Shown in pieces: positions 21,892-32,733 of a DNA stretch of 64,000 nt. A program made the translations under genes and the position numbers. Location: contig JAXDDX010000015.1 of assembly GCA_034670405.1 (NCBI GenBank), positions 4,122,001 through 4,186,000 of the forward strand. Direction: 5' to 3'. Under the pieces are notes generated by a model. The model was not told the origin of the DNA and made no database searches. It saw only the letters and a program-made list of their open reading frames with translations. The DNA is from Hoplostethus atlanticus. Its lineage: Eukaryota; Chordata; Actinopteri; Trachichthyiformes; Trachichthyidae. How positions within the stretch are numbered: position 1 is the stretch's first letter; every line of letters starts with the position of its first letter.

Positions 21892-22600
21892 AGTCGAGTG
21901 TCCAGCTTTACAGAAACACACCCAACATGCTGTTAGTTGGACTCATTCACTACAAGGTTTCCATTACAGGACATATTACTTCAAGGGTAAAGACCACCTG
22001 CTGCAAAAGGGGGTCGTGTTAAGGCGAGTGAATCTGTGGACATGGTAGTGTTTTGTACAGTTAGTATGTTAACCTTAGATACAATTTATTTCAGTGAGAC
22101 TTCTTATCTATCTCGCTACCAGTAAAAGTAATACATGCAAAAAGAAACTATTTTGTTAGACTCAAATGTTGCATGTTATGGCATTATGAACGCCAAAGAA
22201 AGCATCAATATTTGATGCTTGCAGATCTAGATGTGCATGTTGAAAGACTTTACCATGTCTTGTACAAATATCCTATACAGCCATACAGTTAGCACACAAT
22301 AGCAGCTAGCCTTTTCATTAGATATTTATTATGTTCCCTGGTAGGATCCTTACCGGATGAACTCACATCCAGATCAATTCAAACAGACTTTCTACCTTCA
22401 TCTGTAGAGGAAACATTAAGAGAGAAGACGCTCGTTATTCCCCTTCGTCAGTCCTGGGTGTCTGTGTACATTTGATCTGAGGGTGCTGTCACTTCCTCAT
22501 AACTTCACTATCAAAGTCTAGAAACATCAGTATGACATCCAACCAGTCTAACCTGTGGCCAGAAAGTCCAAGTCACAATCCAGTCATGTTGAGCAAACCC
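21892..22600. other. 5' flank of gene B, no gene
   Basis: Matches parts of 10564-10660 and 11640-11710 upstream of gene A, with different intervening DNA. It may hold the promoter or a non-coding first exon. No ORF with recognisable content. Confidence 0.55.
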
Positions 22601-22649
22601 AAAACTGAAACCCCACCCACTTAGGAAGTCTTGACGTTGAGCAATGAGT

Positions 22650-22915
22650 GTCAAGGCAAATCCAAGCCAAGGCTCATGGCAGAAACAGGTGGCCGTAATG
22701 AAGCTGGTCCTGCGCCCACATGTGATTCATCAACGACATATGATGATGACCAGGAACACCTTTGGCCATATTTGAAAGAAATGTTTTCCTTTCTTGGAGT
22801 TGAAAGAGTAATTTAACCGCAAGAAGTGTCTCTTGTCACCGAGTTATTAGCTTTCAAGAACTGGCCATCAAACCTCAAGAAACACATTGAGGTGAACATG
22901 CAGAGTTGACAGGTT
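22650..22915 (+). pseudogene. Transposon-derived zinc-finger-like fragment
   Basis: The frame beginning near 22675 reads WPYLKEMFSFLGV and, after a stop, LLAFKNWPSNLKKHIE. The FKN-PSNLKKH-E pattern resembles the N-terminal BED-type zinc-finger region of hAT-family transposase-like fish proteins (recalled family resemblance, not searched). At least one stop interrupts it. No transposase core follows. Confidence 0.4.
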
Positions 22916-23640
22916 TGTCTAACGTAGCCTCATTAGCTAAAACTGAAAACATCAACAACAAGTAATAAAAACAACAGACAGCCGGCTAGCTAAACAAAAC
23001 CATGAAAATGTACTTGTGTATGAAGGGAAGAGGAATCAGGTTCTTTAATTCCTGTGTCTTCTGGCAAGTTAATTCATGTCGCTGTTGGTTGACTGGCTGC
23101 ACCTTTTGGTCTGCTTTTTTGTGCCTTTTTTGTGCCTTTTGTCCCTGGGTTTATAGCCCATTTGATCCTCCTCGTTAATTACTTACATCTATTAGTTAAT
23201 ACCATTAACTAATATAATCAGTATGTACAAAGGGAACCACACTAACTAATAGTGATAGTCATGCATTAGGTAATGGATTAATTCATGTTTATTTGTGTAG
23301 CCTTATTATAAAATGTTACTGAAATACGCTAGTGGTACTGTACTGTACATACAGATCAAGAAGGAATGTGAGGGAACATGGATTATGTTCCTTATTAGAG
23401 AAAGCTTTGATGTACTGCTATCACCTCAACTAAGATCCCACATGTCCTGTCTGCAGACACAGCAACACTCAGAGATAGCATGTCAGGGTGCAACATTTTT
23501 GTCTTTTCCGAGGTTATGACTCAATCAGGTGATGAGGTGTGCGGCTGCAGCAATTCAAAGTAAAAGAAAAGCTAGCAAGTCTCTTTGCTTGTCGTGAGAG
23601 AGCGTGAGAGAGGCCTTTGCATCAAATAGCCTTTTGTACC
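22916..23640. other. No feature recognised
   Basis: AT-rich intergenic DNA. I see no coding frame with recognisable content, no clear terminal repeats and no RNA gene. Confidence 0.6.
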
Positions 23641-23642
23641 TT

Positions 23643-23872
23643 GTAACAACACATTATGTAATAACACCACATTATGTAATAACGCGACAAAATGTAATAC
23701 ATTTTCACTTCATTATGTAATAACACCCGCATTTTGTAATAATCTACCTGAACGCAACATGTAATAAATTCCCCCGCATTGGTTATTACAAAATGCGGGA
23801 GTTGCACTTTTTTTATGATGAAAATGTAATAATAAGGTGCATTATGTAATAACCAACCAAAATGGATGTCTT
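23643..23872 (-). repeat. TTATTACATAATG-rich element, copy 1
   Basis: About 230 bp built of repeated short imperfect palindromes: CATTATGTAATAA at four places, plus related versions with AAAATG or GCATTTTG. The reverse complement matches 56546-56823 along its whole length, including unique edge sequence AAGACATCCATTTT. It is probably a small non-autonomous mobile element. No coding capacity and no obvious TIR or TSD. Confidence 0.7.
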
Positions 23873-23984
23873 CATCTGTACAATTACAATTTTAACAATT
23901 AAGCTAAATTAAACTTCCCAAATATTAAATTAGACCTGTGGTTCCCCCCTTGGCGTTATAGTTCACTCTGATCTTAGTCTAAAT

Positions 23985-24190
23985 AGCCACATAAAAGCTT
24001 TTATTTCTAGCAGGGTTGACTACGGCAATGGTCTTTTGACAGGGCTCCCCAAAAGGCCATCAAAAAGCATCAGCTTATTCAAAATACAGCTGCTAGAGTT
24101 CTTACAGGGACCAAAAGGTCAGACCACATCACCCTGATTCTTAAGTTACTACACTGGCTTCCTGTCAGCCACATAATTGAATATAAGACT
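23985..24190 (+). pseudogene. LINE (L2/Rex-type) RT C-terminal fragment
   Basis: Frames read SRVDYGNGLLTGLP, then LQGPKGQTTSP-like text and a region matching HWLPV-type endings of L2 RTs, with several frame changes. Compare the intact block in the L2 at 19831-20787. Short and decayed. Confidence 0.6.
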
Positions 24191-24261
24191 AGAAATGCAT
24201 TTCCCGCGGAAAATGCGTAGGATTGCTGTACGGGCAAACCGCGAAGTATATATTACTCTGT

Positions 24262-24523
24262 TGTACTGGGTGGTCACTAGGGTGTCCTGGGCCATTGCTA
24301 GGGTGTTGCTAGGGTGTCCTGGGCCATTGCTAGGGTGTTCTAGGCCATTGCTATGGTGTCCTGGGCCATTGCTAGGGTGTCCTGGGCCGTTGCTAGGGTG
24401 TCCTAGGCCGTTGCTAGGGTGTCCTGGGCCGTTGCTAGGGTGTTGCTATGGTGTCCTGGGCCATTGCTAGGGTGTCCTAGGCCATTGCTAGGGTGTTGCT
24501 AGGGTGTCCTGGGCCGTTGCTAG
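24262..24523. repeat. Minisatellite GTTGCTAGGGTGTCCTGGGCC, block 1
   Basis: Tandem array of about 20-21-bp units (GGGTGTCCTGGGCCATTGCTA and variants with an extra GTTGCTA). It continues after the insert at 24524-26186 as block 2, so the two blocks were one array. The ORF across it is repeat-encoded. Confidence 0.92.
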
Positions 24524-26190
24524 TGTAACCCAGGTTAAAATAACCTACATAAATATATAAAGGGTTGAACTATAATAAATAAATAAATAAATAATAATTA
24601 TTATTATCATAGCGAATAAATAGTAGATAGTAAAAAGTAATTCATATCAAGTAATGATAGCAGTCTATACTGTGATTTTGTTTTATATCAGATTTGCTAT
24701 TTCTTGGGAAGTAGCAGGAGCAGCGCTGATTAGCCAATCAGCAGCCGCCTTGCTGCAGAGAAAGTTCAAGAGCGAACTAGATTTTAGAACGTGAGACACT
24801 TGCAAGAGAGAAGCCACGAAAACGAGAGCTAAAGAGAAGAATAATATTGAAGCTTATAATAGCAGTTGACGACTACAAGATTTTCTTTCTTTATCTATTC
24901 TGAGTATTTTGTTATGTTCTACCATTAACTGGACCTTGGATTCTGTGTCTGTGTCGGGTTTGATCAAGGATTTGGTGAGTTAGCCAAGTCATTGGCATGC
25001 ATTGCTAGCCTATTTCTTTCGGTTTTCAAGTTGAATGCATGGTACTGTATGCATAGGCTAGTCGAAATTATCAGTAGCTCAGTCTTATGTTGTAGCTTAT
25101 ATTTTGTGTAAAGTGAATTGAGAAGCTACGTTTTTCTTTTGTATAACTGTACTCAGAAGCTATCTTTCTTTATGTAGACCGAATTGATAAGCTAGCTACA
25201 TGCAGCTAGGCTGCATTAGCATAGCAAGGTGCACTAGCATAGCAAAAGTGAACTGCGTCACCATTTTAGGCGTTGGTTCAGGTTGATTTAAGCAGTCTGT
25301 ATTTCAGTTGTTTTGTTTGAGAACATTTTATTTTGTTAAGTGATATGTGAGACTAATATGTCTGTGTATATTGCCTGTTGTAAAACAGGCCAGGTTTTTT
25401 GGATTGGTGAAGATCGCTGCTTGGTGTTACACACACCAAGCTGGGAAAACAAGATGGCGAGCCACCCATAGGAGACCTCCGCTGGATACACGTACGTCTG
25501 TCTGCTACAGCAAGACAGCCCATTCTAAGGACAAGTACAGATTCAAGCACCTGGATCGTGGTATGACTGAAACTTCCAGTATTTTGCTGCTGCAACGAGC
25601 AGTGGGACTCAATTGGGCAGGGAAGTACTTAACAAAAAGGACTGATTATAGCCTACATTGAGTATTGGACATTGATTATTGATCTCTGGTATTGTATTTT
25701 GTTTGATGTTGCATGCCAGAGGGTTTTTTATTTTTCATTTATACTGTGTTGAATTGGTAATGCAAATGTGTGTTACTGTTGATATTTCTGATTTACTGGT
25801 TAAGTAACTCAGGTTAAGGGAAAGTAGAACTAAACTAAAAAGGCCTAATAGAACATAATAGAATATTGAACTAATTAGCATAATTAGTCACTCAAAACGA
25901 GAAGAGAACTAAAATCAGAATAAAAAGGATAGGTGATAGGTGAATAGGTGAAATCAAAGCAAAGGGTTTCATGAGCCTAAGGTGTATAATATTGTAATAT
26001 GTGTTTAATTGTGTCAGATTTTGTCTGATTGTGTTTATGTCTATTTTCAACTTTATATAAACAAGCCGGCAGTTCAATTTTATTTCCTGGTCTGTGGTCT
26101 GCTGTTATTCCTTGATGCTAGTTATAAACTGCTCCTACGAACCTAGTCCCTGGTCCTAGCTAACTGTCAACATCTACAGTGCTACACTAG
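24520..26190 (+). mobile_element. 1663-bp solo-LTR-like element inside minisatellite
   Basis: The element proper is 24524-26186, starting TGTAACCC and ending GTGCTACA, with TG...CA ends and short inverted TGTA/TACA termini. It is flanked by CTAG on both sides (24520-24523 and 26187-26190), a 4-bp target duplication. A TATA box (TTTATATAAA, about 26051) lies about 135 bp before the 3' end, as expected if U3 is very long and R-U5 short. There is a splice-donor-like GTGAGT near 24976. The 104-codon ORF at 25347-25661 has no recognised domain. The long LTR and 4-bp duplication fit an ERV. No internal region is present. Confidence 0.65.
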
Positions 26191-26635
26191 GGTGTCCTAG
26201 GCCATTGCTAGGGTGTTGCTATGGTGTCCTGGGCCATTGCAAAGGTGTTGCTAAGGTGTCCTGGACCGTTGCTAGGGTGTTGCTATGGTTTCCTGGGCCG
26301 TTGCTAGGGTGTCCTGGGCCGTTGCTAGGGTGTCCTAGGCCGTTGCTAGGGTGTCCTGGGCCGTTGCTAGGGTGTTGCTAGGGTGTCCTGGGCCATTGCT
26401 AGGGTGTCCTAGGCTGTTGCTAGGGTGTCCTAGGCCGTTGCTAGGGAGTCCTGGGCCATTGCTAGGGTGTTGCTATGGTGTCCTGGGCCATTGCTAGGGT
26501 GTCCTAGGCCGTGTCTTGGGCCGTTGCTAGGGTGTCCTAGGCCGTTGCTAGGGTGTCATAGTTGGTTGCTAGGGTGTCCTAGGTGGATCCTATGTTGTTT
26601 ATAAGTTGTTGCTAGGGTCTAATATGTCATTGCTA
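26187..26635. repeat. Minisatellite block 2
   Basis: Continuation of the GTTGCTAGGGTGTCC array, about 20 units with decay at the right end (GGTGGATCC, TTTATAAGTTG). Confidence 0.9.
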
Positions 26636-26639
26636 ACGT

Positions 26640-26895
26640 TTAGTGGCTGGATCCAAAATGGCCACCTAGATCCAAAATGGCGGCATTTGTAGTAGTACTA
26701 GTCATAGTACTTCAAAGTTGTATGAAGTTGAATGCAGTTGCATTACAAATACGCTAAGGTGTACTCTCTGGATCTAAAATGGTGGTCTGGATCCAAAATG
26801 GCCACCTGGATCCAAAATGGCATTGTAGTAGTACTAATAGTAGTACTTGAAAGTTGTATGAAGTTGAATGCAGTTGAATTACAAATACATTGAAG
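26640..26895. repeat. Tandem duplication of about 122 bp
   Basis: The module with GGATCCAAAATGGCC, TGTAGTAGTACTA and AAGTTGTATGAAGTTGAATG occurs twice in a row (from about 26645 and about 26768). Its function is unknown. Confidence 0.8.
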
Positions 26896-27265
26896 TCTAT
26901 GGGGAGTACAAAGTACTTCATAATTCCTAAAGTACTACTAGTATCTCTTATAAAAGACATAGCATAAATCCCCACATAATTCCGGACAGTTTGACATATG
27001 ACACGTGCATGTCGCTCGAAAATTGCGGGAGGAGATACACTTCAACCGCGTTTTTAAAACTTGTGTTTATCTGCGATAACTCGTGAATCGTGCGAATTTC
27101 TGTCACTGTTACTAATTTCCACACCCTGTCGCATAATTCGGCTCATTTCGATATCTGAACCACATATGTGGCACAAGCGGATTCCGCGCTACAGGTGAGC
27201 AAAAAAACCCCATAGGGATCAATGCAAAAGCGGACGGAAGAATAATAATAAACACGCAAGATTAC
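26896..27265. other. No gene; repeat-like DNA
   Basis: Moderately CpG-rich sequence ending in an AATAATAAT run at 27240-27250. I recognise no coding frame. It probably belongs to an unclassified fish repeat. Confidence 0.4.
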
Positions 27266-27266
27266 A

Positions 27267-28325
27267 ATAGTGGGTTTGCTGTTACACAGCAATCAAGGAA
27301 AGGTAGAGAGGAGCCACAGAGTGCTAAGGAAAAAGATCATGTATGATCTTGTGAATTTTCAGCAGAGAGGGGTTAACTGGGTTAAGAATTTGCCAGTTTA
27401 TTCCAGAGTGCTAAATAATGACCCCAAGGAAGTTTTAAACTGGATGTCTCCATTTGAAGTATACTATGGGAGAAAAAGTAATAGGGTAATACGTCCCTAA
27501 AGTGAACAATCCACAAACTAATTTACCCTCCCTGAAACAGCGAAGCAGACTGAGAAAATGGCACAGAAAGCTACTGAGCATTGTAGTAAGCGGATGGTCC
27601 GGCATGCATCTAAACAAAATCCACCATCTGTGTCTCATGTTAATGATGCTGTTTTGGTCAGGGTAAAAGATGGTACCGATCGAGTTTCAACAAGGTATCG
27701 GGTATTGCCTGGTACAATCGTGAAACAAAATGTAAAGCTTTCAAAATGCAAAGTCCAGTTTCAGATTCCTGGTGACCCCAAGATGCAAAAATGGTTCTTT
27801 GTGTCTGATGTGACAAGTACAACACAACAGCAAGAAAAAATGCGTTCTAAATCTTCAAAGTCTGCGCAACCATTACATCCACATTTGATGCAGTACACAC
27901 ATAAAGAAAGACTCAAGGACTATAAATCTTTGCAATTGAGTGTACGGCTTGACCCAACACCAGATGGAAATTGCCAGTTCACTGCCATGGCTGATCAGCT
28001 GGCCACACTAGGAATATTCAGATCAGTAGCATCTCTAAGGGATGAAATTGTTCAAGATCTCAGTTCTAATCCATTGACCAGAAATGGAACACCATTGTCA
28101 CACTATGTTGAAGGGAATGACTGGGATGCATAACTGGATAGTATGTCACGATGTGGGACCTATGGTGATCACATAACACTACAAATTTCTCATTTAATTT
28201 CTCATTGTCTCCACACTGGGAATTGATGCCTCTTCTATTATATCTCAGTCTAATACTGTGACAGTTTACCACTGTTGGTCCTTGGACACATTGCTGAGGG
28301 GCACGGAGAACATTACTTAAAGGGG
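27267..28325 (+). pseudogene. Integrase C-terminal part fused to OTU protease domain (Ginger-like)
   Basis: One frame (27270-28133, with an in-frame TAA at 27498) reads GKVERSHRVLRKKIMYDL, then WVKNLPVYSRVLNND and SPFEVYYGRKSN. This is the end of a DDE integrase core, including its glutamate. A basic linker and a DAVLVRVKDG-type barrel follow, then DPTPDGNCQFTAMADQL, the OTU cysteine-protease signature with Asp and Cys. After a second in-frame TAA at 28131 the same frame continues SRCGTYGDHITLQ. A shifted frame then gives GHIAEGHGEHYL, with the OTU histidine. The N-terminal integrase part is missing. Ginger-type DNA transposons are known to carry OTU domains. This copy is dead. Confidence 0.65.
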
Positions 28326-28725
28326 GGGTATTTTACTCATTTTGGGCTATTTAAAACTGTTTCCAGGGATCTTGACAAGATGTTTTTGAAGTCGATATAA
28401 AAAAAAATCATAAAACCAGCTTCTGTGTGTTTCAGTCTCTCATTTTCTCCATTGTAAAGAACAGGCTGTTTTGGGGGCGTGAGGGCCGCCTCACCACACC
28501 TCACTCACGGCGTAAGGCGGCCAATCAGAGCAGTGCTCATTACATACAACCTCGCCTGGCGGAGGCGGAGAGCAGAGCAGAGCGATCATGCTGCGCAAGG
28601 TAAACAAATAAGATTGACGCAGAAATTTACCATAACCATGGCGGCCGCTCCAGAACCAACACTGAGACCGTACATGTTTGAGCCGGAGTCTGACCCAGAA
28701 TGGGAAGTGGCAGCTTCCACTTAGT
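28326..28725 (+). pseudogene. P2X7-like first exon of a transposon-associated gene
   Basis: A G-rich start (AAAGGGGGGGTATTTTACTC) and upstream region lead to an ATG at 28639 followed by AAAPEPTLRPYMFEPESDPEW. The PYMFEPESD motif is how many fish proteins with a P2X7 C-terminal-like zinc domain begin (family memory, not searched). The frame stops at 28722 (TAG). No further exons of this gene were found downstream. Confidence 0.4.
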
Positions 28726-28905
28726 TTCTCAGTGATAACACTTACGTGTAATATTGTACTTTCGGGCATTTGTTTTGTGTATGTGGGTGTGTGAGCAACG
28801 CTCCCTGCTGTAGCCTGTCTGTTTATGGCTCATGTCCATAAGCTTATTGAATACAACTTGCAGACAAGCTAGGATTGACAATTTTGTTGAGCTAGTTAGC
28901 CAATA

Positions 28906-28939
28906 TATTATTGGATGCAACCTATTGCATCCAATAATA
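28906..28939. repeat. Perfect 15-bp inverted repeat with 4-base loop
   Basis: TATTATTGGATGCAA at 28906-28920 and its exact complement TTGCATCCAATAATA at 28925-28939, loop CCTA. Can form a hairpin on either strand. It lies in non-coding DNA with no T-run. Confidence 0.85.
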
Positions 28940-30075
28940 AATCCTTATAAAACAGACACTGGTCCCAACAAATAACTTTAAGATGAGTCCTGACTCCAAC
29001 CAATAACTTTAAAAGATGTGTCCTGACTCTAGCTTTACTTTTCTTACTTCTTCCACACCCAACAAGCCCGTGGCTAGCCCCGCTAGCTCGTTAGCTAACC
29101 AGCAGTCAAATATACTAACCAGACTAACTTGTAAATTAAATCAAAACACTTACAGATTCCAATTTTGCAGATGGGTCACGTACCTTATGAATTGCTCCAT
29201 CTTTAAGCTTCAATTTAGATGCTAATCCTGCCATTGCTCAAGCAGTCCGAGGAGTGATCATCACACACAGAAAAAATGAGCTAACTGTAGCCAGTTAGCC
29301 ATTAAAAATCAAATTAATCCACTCTGTCCTGGCATTTTCGCGTGTTGGGAGACTGTGCAGGTGTAACCTCTGTGGAATGTCTTCTGCTTGAATAATTCTG
29401 GAGCTGGTCAGATTTGTTGTAACAGCAGGTTTATTCTGCATTCATGACAAACAAAGGTAGGTCATCTTCTTTGTGGACAAAATCATACTCTGTCTTATCT
29501 TACGACAAATCCTCCGTTACTATATGGATTACCCATTGTTTACATTTTTAATGTAATTCAAATAAATAAAACAGAACAGAAACTGCCACTCTCCCAAATC
29601 CACGAGGAGAAAATACACAAGATACAAACATAAATATATTTATACAGATTTCTCATACTGGACTGTTACCCGTTTTATAGTATTTTTCTTTTTATAACCT
29701 GCATTCATGACAAACAAAGGTAGGTCATCTTCTTTTTGGACAAAATCATACTCCGCGATACCTTAATGTTAGCTAGCTATTGGAGAGGTCTCTCCTCCAG
29801 TGGTAACAAAACACACAAAAACGAATGGTTAGCTTAACAAAAAGATGGCGAATTTACTCTAAAACAATTAATATCAACCCAAATAAAGCTAGCTCAACGT
29901 TTATGTGCTTTTTAAGTTAGATACAATTATTTTGTCCACAGACATTTATAGACACGTTACCTTACGGCAAATCCTCCGTTACTATGAGGATTACCCATAA
30001 TCCTTTGCCATTATTATTAAATGTAGGTACAATTTTATAACAGCAGATGGCGTAGTTATCCCATTTAGCGGGTTT
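28940..30075. other. Non-coding region with duplicated modules
   Basis: No gene. Two modules are repeated: CATTCATGACAAACAAAGGTAGG at 29438-29491 and 29701-29754, and AAATCCTCCGTTACTAT plus GGATTACCC at about 29508 and about 29967. ACTCCAACCAATAACTTTAA-like text is also repeated near 28970-29015. This suggests one element with internal direct repeats, probably continuing the P2X7-like unit. Confidence 0.5.
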
Positions 30076-30084
30076 TAACCTGAA

Positions 30085-31016
30085 CCTTTTTTAACTATGT
30101 TACATACTTACTCGGTCGTCCTCAGACGAGCCCTCCAGGGGAGTTTCCAGTCATCTCGATCCTCCATGCATCTGGCTAGTTCGCCAGTATTTGCCGCCCC
30201 TGCATCTGTCTTCAGTATGTCCACGTACGTCGGTGTGGGACGATGCCCGTGTGTTGGCTCCCACAGCACCAATTTGCTGGCTGGGAGCTCCCGATGTCTC
30301 AGGCAGTGACCGGCCAGCCTCATTCTCCTGACTGCTATTTTGTCACTCACCCTTGGTAACCCCCCCATACAGATGCTTGTTGGTAACATGCTCGTTCTGG
30401 TTGATGTTTAATACTACTCGCAGCATTCTGGTGTAGCACCCATCCAGGGACTTCTGCAGGGTGGGCTTCAGGGTCCAGCATTCACAGCCATATAGGAGAA
30501 CGGACTCTACAGTCGCCCAGAAGAAGCTGAGCTTGATATGTCGGGGGAGGTTGGAGTTCCACACACTGGCCTTGCCGTTCAGAGCCTTCCATGCAAGTGC
30601 CTTCCTCACTTTAACTCGTCTTGCTCTGACGAGTTGACCCATGAGCCCAGGTATTTGAAGTCATTGACTTCTTTCAGAGCAGTGCCTCCTGTTGTTGTTA
30701 GAGGTGGATGGTCCGGGAGGATGTTGTAGGTGATAACCTCGGTTTTCTTGGCATTAAGCCTAAGACCAACCTTGGCACACTTGGTCTCCACTCTGGTCAA
30801 GAGCTCCTGTGCCTGCTCCACATGGTCCGATAGCAGGCTGATGTCATCCGCATAGTCTAGATCCGTTAATACTACAGCAGGGAGACGTCTAGACCTCCTA
30901 GGAGTAATAGTGAAGCAGAGTTCCTGCTCCCGTCCCATGATGGCCTGCCTAAGTGCATAGTCCAGGACTATAATGAAGAGGAAGGGGACACATACACCCC
31001 CCTTAAATCCTGCTAA
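30085..31016 (-). mobile_element. RTE-type LINE, 3' half of RT, decayed
   Basis: Three overlapping minus-strand frames together give the C-terminal half of an RTE-clade reverse transcriptase: LDYADDISLLSDHVEQAQ, GLRLNAKKTEVI, FKYLGSW (about 31000-30610); the AWKALNGKASVW and LLYGCECW block (30640-30345); and RMRLAGHCLRHRELPASKL, then WEPTHGHRPTPTYVD (30390-30110). Frames change near 30630 and 30380. The 5' part is missing. It abuts the Gypsy element at about 31017. Confidence 0.82.
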
Positions 31017-31455
31017 ATCGGGGCACAATAACTGAGAAAAAGAAAAGAAATGCAAAAGATACAAATTACAAAACTCCAGTCGTGTAGTAATAAGAGCATA
31101 ACCCTGTTCAATTCAGTTAGAAACTTTCCACTTGGAATAAACTCAGCAAGGGATTGGCCAGTCCCCTTACCAACATAGACACAAGAGATGCCGTGTACAC
31201 CTCTCATATTGTAAACATTGCTCTATAATAGAGATAACTATAACATACCCCAGGTACGTACTAGTGCAAAAACTCAAAACATTCAGCAATCTATCCAGAA
31301 AACATGTTCCTCACAAAAGAAAACAAAGAATCAACTGTTGACACTGAGTCATTTACAACCTGTTCGTTCATTTCACAAATGAGTCGAACTGGGGGATTTA
31401 CAGATCTACCTGCTCTAGTGCAAAGTGGAGGCGGTTGTGCACAAACTACACAGTC

Positions 31456-32520
31456 CTATGTGAGTGCACCTAGCTGTGTGTCAATTGCATGTGTAGGGGA
31501 GGGGACATGTTGAGCTCTTTCCGCTGAGGGCTGGGAGGGTGCATCCTGGGACACCACACATTCAGCTGAGGGCCCAGGGGAAGGCAACTGTGCCGCATGT
31601 ACTGAAGAATCGGAGGTATTCAAGACCTCACACAGAGCATGTGGGACTACGGTCACTTCGGTTTCCGAGGGTGCGGTGCCCACAGCCACAACAAGAGAAC
31701 CATTGGGCTGGCTGGCTGTAGTGTCCACATCACTTGCATCATCCATTTGCAGGAGCCAGTTAATTGTCTTTGTCTCATTGTCCTGTACATCATCATGAAC
31801 CACTGGGTCACATGGTCCACTTCCAGCAACCGAAGAGCAGCTTGACTCCAAGGCATCGTCACCTCCCACAGGGAGAAAACTCACAGGGAGTAGGAGGTTT
31901 CTGTGAACAACTTTTTCCTTTGATGTCACAGGATCTCTGATGCAGTACACATTAATTCCAGGCTTCACAGACGCCACTTCATAAACTGTGGATTCCCATT
32001 TGTCTGCAATTTTCCTCTTCCCTCTCTCACCACAATTTGCAAGCAAGACTCTGTCACCAACAGTGAGGGGTGACCCTTTTGCCTTGCGGTTGTAGTTCTT
32101 CGCCTGGAGAGCCTGTTCTGTTCGACTGTTCTGTCAGGCAATGCGTGCAGCTTCAAACAGGTCATGTTTCAAGCGAGAGACAAACTCAGCAACAGCACCG
32201 TTGGGGAGGGTATGCTGGAACATAACATCAACAGGCAGACGCGGAATCCTCCCAAACATAAGAAAGAAAGGTGCAAAACCTGTTGTCTCGTGCTCAGTGC
32301 AGTTGTAACAGAATGTCAGCATTTGAAGCATTTGTGGCCACCTGGCTTTGGAAAGGTGAGGTAGGGCCCTTATCATGTTCCCAAGAGTCCTGTTGTATCG
32401 CTCGACAACTCCATTGCCCATAGCATGGTATGTGACTTCTGGACGCCAACCATCACCAGGAGCTCTTTAATGAGTTGACTCTCAAAATTGGCCCCCTGAT
32501 CAGAATGGATGCGTTTAGGG
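31456..32520 (-). pseudogene. Gypsy integrase core end and C-terminal region
   Basis: The minus-strand frame downstream of the hAT MITE reads GNGVVERYNRTLGNMIRAL (with the catalytic Glu), then GFAPFFLMFGRIPRLPVDV. After a frame change near 32130 comes the KWESTVYEVASVKPGINVY and VVHRNLLLPV block typical of the Gypsy integrase C-terminus. The tail is Ser/Pro-rich and ends at 31456. Frame breaks make it non-functional. Confidence 0.8.
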
Positions 32521-32733
32521 CAGGGGTGTCAAACCATGTGCCATGGAGGGCTGAGAGTATGCAGGTTTTTGTTCCAACCAAAGACTACAGCAAGTGATTT
32601 CATTGATTACCACACCTTCAACCAGAGAGGAGGGACTAATCAGTGAAATCACCTGGTGTAGTGTTCAGTTGGAATGAAAACCTGCATACTCTCGGCCCTC
32701 CATGGCACATGGTTTGACATCCCTGGTTTAGGG
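32513..32733. mobile_element. hAT-type MITE with perfect 8-bp TSD
   Basis: The element proper is 32521-32725 (205 bp). Long terminal inverted repeats start CAGGGGTGTCAAACCATGTG on the left; the right end is the near-perfect complement, ending TTTGACATCCCTG. It is flanked by GTTTAGGG at 32513-32520 and 32726-32733. The CAGGGGTGTCAAA terminus and 8-bp duplication are diagnostic for hAT. It has no coding capacity and cuts the Gypsy integrase. Confidence 0.93.

Noticed and set aside
23643-23872. CRISPR-like array of short palindromic repeats
   Set aside because: The genome is a vertebrate, spacers are irregular, and the repeats are variants of one palindrome in a mobile-looking element.
24177-24470. 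97-codon ORF in the minisatellite
   Set aside because: Repeat-encoded; unit length not a multiple of three and no conserved start.
25347-25661. 104-codon ORF as an accessory viral gene of the long LTR
   Set aside because: No homology I recognise, no coding context, and it lies in the presumed U3.
27001-27260. tRNA- or SINE-type promoter in the CpG-rich stretch
   Set aside because: I could not find spaced A and B boxes, and no cloverleaf can be drawn.
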